The translations under genes were made by a program, and so were the position numbers. From the IMG/VR virus record IMGVR_UViG_3300020477_000071, positions 1 to 36,700 of that record: a DNA stretch of 36,700 nucleotides; one strand, 5' to 3'. How positions within the stretch are numbered: position 1 is the stretch's first letter; each line of letters begins with the position of its first letter. Positions 25,657 to 32,087 of this stretch are shown piece by piece. This DNA comes from a virus. A model generated the notes under the pieces. The model saw only the letters and a program-made list of their open reading frames with translations. It did not search any database and was not told the origin of the DNA.

Positions 25657-26088
25657 ATGTTAGGCGGAATGTTACAGGGCCGAGATCAACAATGGGTAGC
25701 CACTAAAGATGAAGTAACGAATACCTGGCGAATTTTAGATACGTGGCATGAAAGTTTGCGAATTATGGATATTGAGGACGATATACCTGACGATTCACCA
25801 GCTGTTACCGTAATAACTGAAGGCGCATTTATATCGTTATTTAGAGAAGCCGCTAGACTTGGAGTTTTAGAAAATGCTTCGTTTGGGGCAGATAATGAAT
25901 CGTATGAGCTAGAATTACAAGATCGCGAAGCAACTATTCGAGAATTACGGACACAATTAGAACAAAAACCAACAGTTGTTGAGGCAAAACCTGCTTTATC
26001 AGAAAGTAAGGCGTTTAAATTAGAAATAGCTGATAGGATGATGAAGTTGGTAGGCTTAGACGAGGTATCAGATATAACTTCAAATTAA
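25657..26088 (+). CDS. Coiled-coil-containing protein of unknown function
   Basis: 143 residues; ATG directly after the previous TAG, with GAGGAGAAG upstream. The N-terminal half holds WRILDTWHESLRIMDIEDDIPDDSPAVTVITEGAFISLFREAARLGV. The C-terminal half has a charged helix (SYELELQDREATIRELRTQLEQ) suited to a coiled coil, a linker, and a final amphipathic helix (FKLEIADRMMKLVGL). Position just before the portal promoter might suggest a packaging or head role. I recognise no family. Confidence 0.6.
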   Translation: MLGGMLQGRDQQWVATKDEVTNTWRILDTWHESLRIMDIEDDIPDDSPAVTVITEGAFISLFREAARLGVLENASFGADNESYELELQDREATIRELRTQLEQKPTVVEAKPALSESKAFKLEIADRMMKLVGLDEVSDITSN

Positions 26089-26110
26089 CGCTAGAAAATC
26101 GAAAAAATTG

Positions 26111-26119
26111 AGTAAAATA
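26111..26119 (+). promoter_or_regulatory. Promoter P2 (AGTAAAATA variant) for the portal operon
   Basis: AGTAAAATA, one base different from the AGTATAATA element, lies 48 bases before the portal ATG in the only real gap of this area. The longer block AGTAAAATATAAAGA differs from P1 by one base. No -35 hexamer at a proper distance is visible. Confidence 0.5.
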
Positions 26120-26122
26120 TAA

Positions 26123-26138
26123 AGACAGAGTTATGTCT
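26123..26138 (+). repeat. 5-bp inverted repeat at the P2 start region
   Basis: AGACA (26123-26127) and TGTCT (26134-26138) pair around a 6-base loop, in the same place relative to the promoter as the inverted repeat at P1. A 5-bp stem alone is weak evidence; its repetition at other promoters is the reason to list it. Confidence 0.35.
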
Positions 26139-26166
26139 CTATCAGTAATTTAGCGAGGGTTAAGTA

Positions 26167-28041
26167 ATGAAGTTATCGTCATACTTACCAGAAGTGCCAG
26201 CATTGGCACAACAAATGTCCGATTTAAATGGGCAGATTAACATGCTTCAGCTTATGAAAGCATCTGGAGATACCGGTTCAGCTCCAACTATTGGTTTAGA
26301 TCACGTTGTAAATACGTGGGTACGCCATCAAATGGCATACCGACAGCAATTAGTTATGGACCTTCAGACTATTGCTATGTCGGTAGAAGAAATACGAGGC
26401 CCTTTAAACCACATAACTAGTGAAGTTTTTAGACGTGGATTTGATTGGGAGCCTAAATCAGACGATGCTGATTCCGCTAATTTGGACTATTTTAAGACTT
26501 TTTTAACATCCTGCAATGTTTTTGACCAATCATTAGAAGAAGTTTTACGACAGGTTCATTTCGATTTAAACTCAATTGACGATTGTTTTATTTATCTAGC
26601 TAAAGAATACTATGACGACAAAGGTACTCTGCAGTCGAAAGTTAAAGAAATTAGGCGTTTAAATCCAGCACTAGTTGAATTCGACTTAGATAATGCCGGA
26701 TTACCTAAAAACTATCATTTCTTATGCCCTATTCATCGTGAAGAAATTCATGAAGCTAAAGGTATTTGTCCCGAAGCAGGGTGTAAGTTTGAAACGCAAC
26801 CTGTAATGTATAAGTATTATCATAGGAATAAGCATTTATATTTATTTGAATCGGAAATTATCCATCTTTCTAAATTCTCTCCATCGGAAACATATGGTTG
26901 GAGTCCTATATTAACTATTTTTGAAAAGGCTCTAACCTTAATCGGTATGGATAAAAATCTGTATCGTTATTTCTTTGAAAGAAAAATGCCTGGTAGCATG
27001 ATGATGGTATTTACAGATGACCCTGAATCACTACGTAGAGAACGAGCTAATTTAGCTGCGCAAACTCGTTTAGATCCTAACTTTGTACCAATGGTAGCTG
27101 TATCGTCAAAGAATAATCGTGGTAGAGTAGATATGGTTCGACTGTTTCATACCTTACAAGAAATGGACTACTTACCTGTTAGAGCTGAAATTAGAGAACG
27201 TGTATCGGCAATGTGGGGGGTTACTCCAGCATGGCAGGGTTCCCCAGAAGCTTTTGGTGGATTATCTACTCAAACACAACAACTCGTAGTAATGTCTAGG
27301 GTTGTAGAAGGTGACCAAAGATTATTCCACGAAAAAGTTTTTCCTCAATTACTTGAAGCTTTTGGTGTAACGGATTGGAATATTTCTTTACGAGTTCCCG
27401 AAGAAAAAGCTGAAGCTACTCGTATTTCTTTTGCACAGCAACGCGTTTCTATGGCAAGCCAATTAAATAATATGGGCTTTACTATTAAACTTAAAGAACA
27501 AGGCGTAATTATGGAAGACGCTCAATTTATGATTGAAGGCGAAGTTGTACCTATTGTACAAATACAAGGAGAGCAACAAGCCTTAGCCCTTGAAGAACAA
27601 CAAGAGATGGCTGATGAACCTATCGAAAAAGCAATTCCAGGGCAAGAACGGGATATCGACGCATGGGCAGCTGCTAGAGATAAAAAAGGCGAAGATAGAC
27701 AATGGGGATATAGAAGACTTCCTGGCCGTCCACCTAAAGGTGCTACCAAAGAAATGATTAAATCTACGACATGGGTAGAATCTTTAATGAATCAAGGGTT
27801 TCCTTCACCAGTAATTAAAGAGGTTAATGATGACGGCAAACAACTTTGGTTTATTTCAGATGGCGTTGATTATGTAGGCGATATTTTATCTAATGGGCAT
27901 GTATTTGTAGAAAAGGCTACATTCGCTAATCCATCAATTTCCTACGCGCCTACACAAACCACTAAAAAACGGTTAGAACGTAATAATGTGCAAGGTGAGC
28001 CGTATATGGGAGAAACCATCGAAGATTCGGAGGATAACTAA
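26167..28041 (+). CDS. Portal protein with an inserted zinc-knuckle-like motif
   Basis: 624 residues; ATG after GCGAGGGTTAAGTA. Portal features: a helical N-terminal wing with VEEIRGPLNHITSEVFRRGFDWEP, a segment DCFIYLAKEYYDDKGTLQSKVKEIRRLNPALVEF, the ESEIIHLSKFSPSETYGWSPI region, then the long helix FEKALTLIGMDKNLYRYFFERK and GVTPAWQGSPEAFGGLSTQTQQLVVMSRVVEGDQRLFHEKV. This is the standard order for portals that form the dodecameric DNA gate. Unusual: Cys187, His190, Cys201 and Cys206 (CPIH ... CPEAGC), a possible zinc site. The C-terminal extension (about 490-624) may be a separate domain. The next ATG overlaps the stop. Confidence 0.85.
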   Translation: MKLSSYLPEVPALAQQMSDLNGQINMLQLMKASGDTGSAPTIGLDHVVNTWVRHQMAYRQQLVMDLQTIAMSVEEIRGPLNHITSEVFRRGFDWEPKSDDADSANLDYFKTFLTSCNVFDQSLEEVLRQVHFDLNSIDDCFIYLAKEYYDDKGTLQSKVKEIRRLNPALVEFDLDNAGLPKNYHFLCPIHREEIHEAKGICPEAGCKFETQPVMYKYYHRNKHLYLFESEIIHLSKFSPSETYGWSPILTIFEKALTLIGMDKNLYRYFFERKMPGSMMMVFTDDPESLRRERANLAAQTRLDPNFVPMVAVSSKNNRGRVDMVRLFHTLQEMDYLPVRAEIRERVSAMWGVTPAWQGSPEAFGGLSTQTQQLVVMSRVVEGDQRLFHEKVFPQLLEAFGVTDWNISLRVPEEKAEATRISFAQQRVSMASQLNNMGFTIKLKEQGVIMEDAQFMIEGEVVPIVQIQGEQQALALEEQQEMADEPIEKAIPGQERDIDAWAAARDKKGEDRQWGYRRLPGRPPKGATKEMIKSTTWVESLMNQGFPSPVIKEVNDDGKQLWFISDGVDYVGDILSNGHVFVEKATFANPSISYAPTQTTKKRLERNNVQGEPYMGETIEDSEDN

Positions 28042-28754
28042 TGCCTATTACACAGAAAGACGACAAATGGTATTGGGGCGGACAAGGGCCCTTTAATACA
28101 AAAACCAAAGCTACAGAAGTAGCCCAAGCTGCTTATGCATCAGGATATTCTAAATCCGTTCAAAAATTTATTGATTTTCAAAAAGAACAAACTGCTGATT
28201 TAATTTTACCGAGAGGGGAAACTAAAATTTTGCAAGCTGAGGACGATAACTACAAACGAGGCTTGCTAGTAGAGTTACTTGAAGATGGCGGATATGATGT
28301 TGCGTATTGGTATGATGAGTTTACTGTATATCCAGTTGAAGTGTTAGTAGACGGAGAATCTGTTAAAAAAGATGCTAAAAAAGTAACTTTTAAATATCAC
28401 CCTGAACTAAATGATAAAGGAGATGTTAAACCTAATGAGGAAAAAAGTATTGAGAAAGAAGAAGGCGGTTTGGCTGGCGGCGGCACTGTGTTCACTTCTA
28501 CTAATGCTGGTATTTTTACCCCTACTTATGGTGGGCGTTATCCAACACGTAAAAAGAAAAAAACAGGCATCGAAAAACTAGGATTATTTGTTAATGAAAA
28601 TTCTCCACAGAAAAAAATGGAGAAAGCATGGGGCAGCGGGGGTGTTCAGGCTGATGAGTTAGCTCGTAGCGGTAAAATGGACACATTAGAACCAGATGAA
28701 GAGAGAAACGAACCTGAAGTACAGCATTTAGAGGAAAACAAGAAAAAGTCATGA
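28041..28754 (+). CDS. Portal-linked protein, probable head component of unknown function
   Basis: 237 residues; ATG overlaps the portal stop. Residues about 7-40 (DDKWYWGGQGPFNTKTKATEVAQAAYASGY) look like a small domain common at the ends of phage head proteins, with Trp-Gly-Gly-Pro-Phe and an alanine-rich helix. The middle is mixed beta. A Gly-rich linker (GGLAGGGTVFTSTNAGIFTPTYGGR) precedes a basic, lysine-rich tail (TRKKKKTG; NKKKS at the end). No enzyme motif is visible. A structural or internal head protein is inferred from position and composition. The stop overlaps the following zinc ribbon gene by four bases. Confidence 0.6.
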   Translation: MPITQKDDKWYWGGQGPFNTKTKATEVAQAAYASGYSKSVQKFIDFQKEQTADLILPRGETKILQAEDDNYKRGLLVELLEDGGYDVAYWYDEFTVYPVEVLVDGESVKKDAKKVTFKYHPELNDKGDVKPNEEKSIEKEEGGLAGGGTVFTSTNAGIFTPTYGGRYPTRKKKKTGIEKLGLFVNENSPQKKMEKAWGSGGVQADELARSGKMDTLEPDEERNEPEVQHLEENKKKS

Positions 28755-29002
28755 CTAATAAATTGTGCCCTAAATGTGCAGGTTCTTTATATGTAAACAT
28801 TGATACAGATTTAAGCTGTATGATGTGCGGTAAAACCATAGCATTAAGGAGAGAACTAGATGAAGTCAAAGATACCAGAAGAGGCCAAAGAACACCTGAT
28901 AAAGAAACGCCTACTAGGAGCAACGTGGCCCGAACTAGTAGAGTATTTGCAAAAGGAATTTGGGGTCAAAATACATCGTACCAACATCGCAATTTGGTAT
29001 AA
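28751..29002 (+). CDS. Small zinc ribbon protein
   Basis: 83 residues; ATGA overlap with the preceding stop. Residues 6-27 form a zinc ribbon: CPKC, a strand pair, then CMMC. The remaining 50 residues are basic and low in hydrophobics (RRGQRTPDKETPTRSNVARTSRV). They overlap the metallophosphoesterase gene out of frame by 143 bases, so the tail may be constrained mostly by that gene. Small ribbons of this type bind nucleic acid or protein partners. I cannot say which. Confidence 0.6.
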   Translation: MTNKLCPKCAGSLYVNIDTDLSCMMCGKTIALRRELDEVKDTRRGQRTPDKETPTRSNVARTSRVFAKGIWGQNTSYQHRNLV

Positions 29003-30209
29003 AAACGAAGTTGATATTGAAAATGTTGATCCTGCTGGGATTGAACTAGATAGCTTAAAAGACCGTTTAAGTATAGATCAAAAGTTAGCAACTGCAAACG
29101 CCCGTGCGCTATATTATAGACGGCTCTACAATCAAGCTTTACAGAAAGACCGTAAGTCTAATTATTTAATAGACGCTATTTACGAAGCTACTTTACCTTT
29201 TCAAAAAGTTAAACCTATAAAGTACACCAAACCTACAGGTAAACGTAGAGGCGAATCTACCCAAACCGTAGTAGCTCCTCTTACTGATACACATATTGGT
29301 GAAGATGTTGATTACCAACAAATGGCTGGCCTAAACTCCTATTCATTTGAAATTTTTAATAATAGACTTTCGGGTTGGGCAGACCAAGTATTAACTTTAG
29401 TTGAACTCCGCAGAGCTTCGGTTCCTATAGATGATTTAATAGTACCTATGCTTGGCGACATGATATCAGGCGATATACATGACGAGCTCATAAAAACTAA
29501 TCAAGATAATGTTATGGGGCAGATGATTAGAGGAGCTAATTTAATTGCGCAAGCGTTAATGTCATTTGCACCACACTTTAAGACTATCACAGTACCTTGT
29601 GTAGTAGGTAATCACGGTAGAATGACTCGCAAACCCCCAATGAAAGATAAATATATGGACTGGGACTACATGCTTTATCAATGGGTTGCCGCTTTCTGCA
29701 AACATCAGACTAACATTAAATTTCAAATTAACACTAGTTATATGAACATTTTCCAAGTATACGATAAAAACGTTTTGATTATGCATGGAGATAGTGCTTC
29801 TGGAGCAGGATCAATAGCCACCATTACGAAAGTATTAACTAATTTACGGTCCGTTTTACAATTTAGAAAAGGGTTAGAACCTGAAAACGCTGAAGCTAAT
29901 ATGGAAATTTTAGAACCTAATTTGCTACCAACTAGTTTTGATTCGGTAATGATGGGGCATTTCCATAGAGTTGATGAGATAGACATAGGCACTGGCCACG
30001 CTATTATATGCGGATGTATGAAGGGTGGAGATGAGTTTGCGTTACAGAGACTAGCAGTTATTACTAAACCACAACAAATTGTAACCTATTGGCACCCTAA
30101 ATATGGCTATATAGGTAAAGAAACTATATATCTAAACGCATTTGATAATGTAGATAGTAAATTTGTGGACGTTTTGCCTGAAGTTTGGGCAGAAAGCCCC
30201 TCTTTTTAA
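28860..30209 (+). CDS. Metallophosphoesterase (calcineurin-like) with N-terminal HTH
   Basis: 449 residues; ATG after AAGGAGAGAACTAG, inside the zinc ribbon gene. Residues about 8-48 form an HTH-like unit (LLGATWPELVEYLQKEFGVKIHRTNIAIWY). The phosphoesterase motifs are complete: Asp143-x-His145 (LTDTHIG), GDMISGD (Asp200), GNHGR (Asn251, His252), MHGD (His309) and GHFH (His367, His369). These coordinate two metal ions for hydrolysis of phosphodiesters or phosphomonoesters. Phages often carry such an enzyme among head genes; its substrate is unknown. The end of the gene overlaps promoter P5 and the left arm of a hairpin over the next ribosome site. Confidence 0.8.
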   Translation: MKSKIPEEAKEHLIKKRLLGATWPELVEYLQKEFGVKIHRTNIAIWYKNEVDIENVDPAGIELDSLKDRLSIDQKLATANARALYYRRLYNQALQKDRKSNYLIDAIYEATLPFQKVKPIKYTKPTGKRRGESTQTVVAPLTDTHIGEDVDYQQMAGLNSYSFEIFNNRLSGWADQVLTLVELRRASVPIDDLIVPMLGDMISGDIHDELIKTNQDNVMGQMIRGANLIAQALMSFAPHFKTITVPCVVGNHGRMTRKPPMKDKYMDWDYMLYQWVAAFCKHQTNIKFQINTSYMNIFQVYDKNVLIMHGDSASGAGSIATITKVLTNLRSVLQFRKGLEPENAEANMEILEPNLLPTSFDSVMMGHFHRVDEIDIGTGHAIICGCMKGGDEFALQRLAVITKPQQIVTYWHPKYGYIGKETIYLNAFDNVDSKFVDVLPEVWAESPSF

Positions 30210-30227
30210 GTATAATAATTAGAGGGG
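30197..30227 (+). promoter_or_regulatory. Hairpin that can mask the ribosome site of the neck gene, enclosing promoter P5
   Basis: CCCCTCT (30197-30203) pairs perfectly with AGAGGGG (30221-30227). The right arm is the ribosome binding site of the gene starting at 30239. The 17-base loop contains the AGTATAATA element. A long transcript would hide the ribosome site, while an RNA started at P5 would lack the left arm. Confidence 0.65.
30209..30217 (+). promoter_or_regulatory. Promoter P5 (AGTATAATA) inside the hairpin loop
   Basis: Exact AGTATAATA with TATAAT at 30211-30216, overlapping the final bases of the phosphoesterase gene. The expected start near 30223 would give a short leader of about 16 bases that keeps an AGGGGGGG ribosome site before the ATG at 30239. 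Confidence 0.55.
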
Positions 30228-30238
30228 GGGATGTTTCT

Positions 30239-30790
30239 ATGCCAAGACTATCGAGTAAAGTACCTTTAGCTACTGCTAAAATTAACGCTGGGTTTATTAA
30301 ATTAAGTAAAGCGGCATTTGACCGGTCACAAGAAGCACGTCCTCCACGTACTCCTATTTCTGGTATAGGGGATAGAGCTGGGTATGTTCCAGTACAAACT
30401 GGGAGATTGCAAGCATCTGGGCGATTTTCAGTACCGTTTAATTCTACTTTTATACTTGAAACTCATTTAATATATTTTGCTCCGTATGCATCCAAAGTAG
30501 AATTTGGCAGTGATGACAATGAATCAACTTATGATCCAAATGCTGTATTTCAAGTTCGAAATTCACGGTCAAAAACTGGATTTAGTGAATATACAGGAGG
30601 AAGAAGACCTATGTATATTGAAGAAATTGGGGAATATAGAACGGTTCCTGTAGTACAAAATGCAGATAGGTCTTTTTCACGAGCTGGCAGAGGGGGCCAA
30701 CAAGGTAGATTATTCGTTACACGAGCTGTAACACAGTTATTTAGAGAAGCGCTAGGTAAAAGGTATGCTTTTCAACAATATGTAGACTAG
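30239..30790 (+). CDS. HK97-gp10-like neck / tail completion protein
   Basis: 183 residues from ATG at 30239, seven to eight bases after AGAGGGGGGG; an in-frame start 54 bases upstream would lie inside the preceding gene. The pattern VPVQTGRLQASGRF, then IYFAPYASKVEFGSDD and later QGRLFVTRAVTQLF, is characteristic of HK97 gp10-type proteins: a helix, 'TG-x-L-x-x-S', then 'YA-x-x-V-E-F-G' and a C-terminal helix. They join head and tail. Its location before the scaffold and capsid genes, away from the other neck genes, is unusual. Expression may be set by the hairpin/promoter element described upstream. Confidence 0.65.
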   Translation: MPRLSSKVPLATAKINAGFIKLSKAAFDRSQEARPPRTPISGIGDRAGYVPVQTGRLQASGRFSVPFNSTFILETHLIYFAPYASKVEFGSDDNESTYDPNAVFQVRNSRSKTGFSEYTGGRRPMYIEEIGEYRTVPVVQNADRSFSRAGRGGQQGRLFVTRAVTQLFREALGKRYAFQQYVD

Positions 30791-30806
30791 AGGAGAACTT
30801 ATTATT

Positions 30807-31013
30807 ATGGTAGATGTAAACAAAATTACACCAGAACAAGAATACGTCATAGCACGTCATTCTAGGATGGTGGGCAAAATACTGGACTTATTAGAGGCAT
30901 CAATGCCTGAAGGTGTACAATGTGAGAAAATCAAGAAACTCGCACAAGTACCCTTATATGACTTTAGGCATGAAATGATTCAATTAGTTACTAATGGAGT
31001 GCCTGAAGAATAA
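30807..31013 (+). CDS. Small helical protein of unknown function
   Basis: 68 residues; ATG after GAGGAGAACTTATTATT. Helical: PEQEYVIARHSRMVGKILDLLEASMPEG, then CEKIKKLAQVPLYDFRHEMIQLVTNG, which reads like a compact winged-helix-size domain. It is the last gene before a pair of hairpins and a terminator, so it closes the portal operon. No function can be assigned from sequence. Confidence 0.65.
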   Translation: MVDVNKITPEQEYVIARHSRMVGKILDLLEASMPEGVQCEKIKKLAQVPLYDFRHEMIQLVTNGVPEE

Positions 31014-31017
31014 AAGT

Positions 31018-31043
31018 GCCCCTAAAGATGGCTCAATAGGGGC
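31018..31043 (+). terminator. GC-rich stem-loop at the end of the portal operon
   Basis: GCCCCTA (31018-31024) pairs perfectly with TAGGGGC (31037-31043) around 12 bases, starting five bases after the stop codon. No T-run follows, so it may slow polymerase or protect the RNA 3' end rather than terminate alone. Confidence 0.5.
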
Positions 31044-31067
31044 GATTAGAACAGAACTTCTATATTA

Positions 31068-31105
31068 TAGCTATTTAGACCAAATTCTACAATAGCTACC
31101 TTTTT
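31068..31105 (+). terminator. Probable intrinsic terminator
   Basis: TAGCTATT (31068-31075) pairs with AATAGCTA (31091-31098), and TAG/CTA can extend the stem past a bulged C. CC and TTTTT follow at 31099-31105. This is a stem plus U-tract just before promoter P3, though the stem is AT-rich. Confidence 0.6.
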
Positions 31106-31148
31106 ATATTATAAAGTCTACTTTTTCCGTAAATTTTACAAAAAAGTT

Positions 31149-31157
31149 AGTATAATA
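31149..31157 (+). promoter_or_regulatory. Promoter P3 (AGTATAATA) for the scaffold-capsid operon
   Basis: Exact AGTATAATA with TATAAT at 31151-31156, 110 bases before the scaffold ATG and just after a terminator. No -35 hexamer is present at the proper distance (CGTAAA). It should drive the scaffold and major capsid genes and leave a leader of about 100 bases. Confidence 0.65.
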
Positions 31158-31163
31158 ACTTGT

Positions 31164-31179
31164 ATAGCATAATTGCTAT
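31164..31179 (+). repeat. 6-bp hairpin at the 5' end of the scaffold-capsid transcript
   Basis: ATAGCA (31164-31169) pairs perfectly with TGCTAT (31174-31179) around a 4-base loop, starting where transcription from P3 is expected to begin. The rest of the leader (to 31266) holds a possible GGTC/GACC stem (about 31200-31219), and the AAGGAGG ribosome site. Confidence 0.5.
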
Positions 31180-31266
31180 TATATAACCGCTTACGGAGAG
31201 GTCGGACGTGGCTTAGACCAACCTTTCTTAAAGTAGTATAAAAAACTATTATAAGGAGGACCACTA

Positions 31267-32058
31267 ATGGCAGATGAGATTTATAGTCGAATCGAAAAGC
31301 AATTAGAAGGCAATAGTCTGGCTCTTTCCGCTGTAGCTGAAGTACTTCAGAAAATGGACGCAAGAATGTCCGAACAAGATGAAGTTGCTATAGCTAAACA
31401 GGAAGAAGAAGCTGCTGCAGCTGACAGACAAGCTCTTATTAAAGAGATTGCTTCTGAAGTTGCAACTATTATCAAAGCTGATGCTGGCATGGATGTTTCT
31501 GGTGAGGTTCGTCCCGCTGAAGGCGCAGGTAAAACTGCTGCTGACGCTGACGACTCGGAAACTGAAATAGAGCCTACTTCAAACATCGAAGACCAACAGG
31601 CTACTATCCAAGCAATGGCACATGAAGATGAAGAAGAAGACGTAGAAAAAGAAGAGGACGAAGACGCTGAAAAAGCAATGTATTACAAAGAAGAGAATGG
31701 CGATGACGAAGATGTCGAGAAAGAAGAGGATGACGACGACGAAATTAAAGCAATGGCTAAACAATTAGAAGAATTGAAGAAGCAAGTTGCAGATTACGAA
31801 GTTAACATGCAAAAATCAATTCAGACTGAATCTGAAAATAGATTGAGAAAGATGGGATTTAGAGAGGAAACTAGTCTGAATGCACCTAAAATGGTTGACC
31901 CACTAGGTGTAGATGGTACTGATGTCATACAAAAAGGTACTGATAACCTCGATACTGTAGACCAGTTAACTAATTTGTCTTACAAAGAACTAAGAGATCT
32001 ACAGACCAACATTGAACAAGGTAACACTGACGGTGTACCACAAGAATTACTCGGATAA
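31267..32058 (+). CDS. Capsid assembly scaffolding protein
   Basis: 263 residues; ATG after AAGGAGGACCACTA (strong site). It directly precedes the major capsid gene. Features are those of scaffolds: an N-terminal helix (SRIEKQLEGNSLALSAVAEVLQKMDARM), Ala/Glu-rich helices, a very acidic stretch at about 118-160 with a near-repeat of DVEKEED, a coiled coil (QLEELKKQVADYEVNMQKSIQ) and a C-terminal helix (YKELRDLQTNIEQG) likely to touch the capsid protein. It would be removed by the prohead protease encoded further down. There is no similarity to enzymes. Function is from position and composition. Confidence 0.75.
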   Translation: MADEIYSRIEKQLEGNSLALSAVAEVLQKMDARMSEQDEVAIAKQEEEAAAADRQALIKEIASEVATIIKADAGMDVSGEVRPAEGAGKTAADADDSETEIEPTSNIEDQQATIQAMAHEDEEEDVEKEEDEDAEKAMYYKEENGDDEDVEKEEDDDDEIKAMAKQLEELKKQVADYEVNMQKSIQTESENRLRKMGFREETSLNAPKMVDPLGVDGTDVIQKGTDNLDTVDQLTNLSYKELRDLQTNIEQGNTDGVPQELLG

Positions 32059-32087
32059 TCAAAAATTTTATTAGGAGGAAATGAGTA

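Noticed and set aside
31267-32058. Acidic repeats in the scaffold as a DNA-level tandem repeat
   Set aside because: The similarity is mainly runs of Glu/Asp codons; no clean repeated DNA unit with fixed length is seen.
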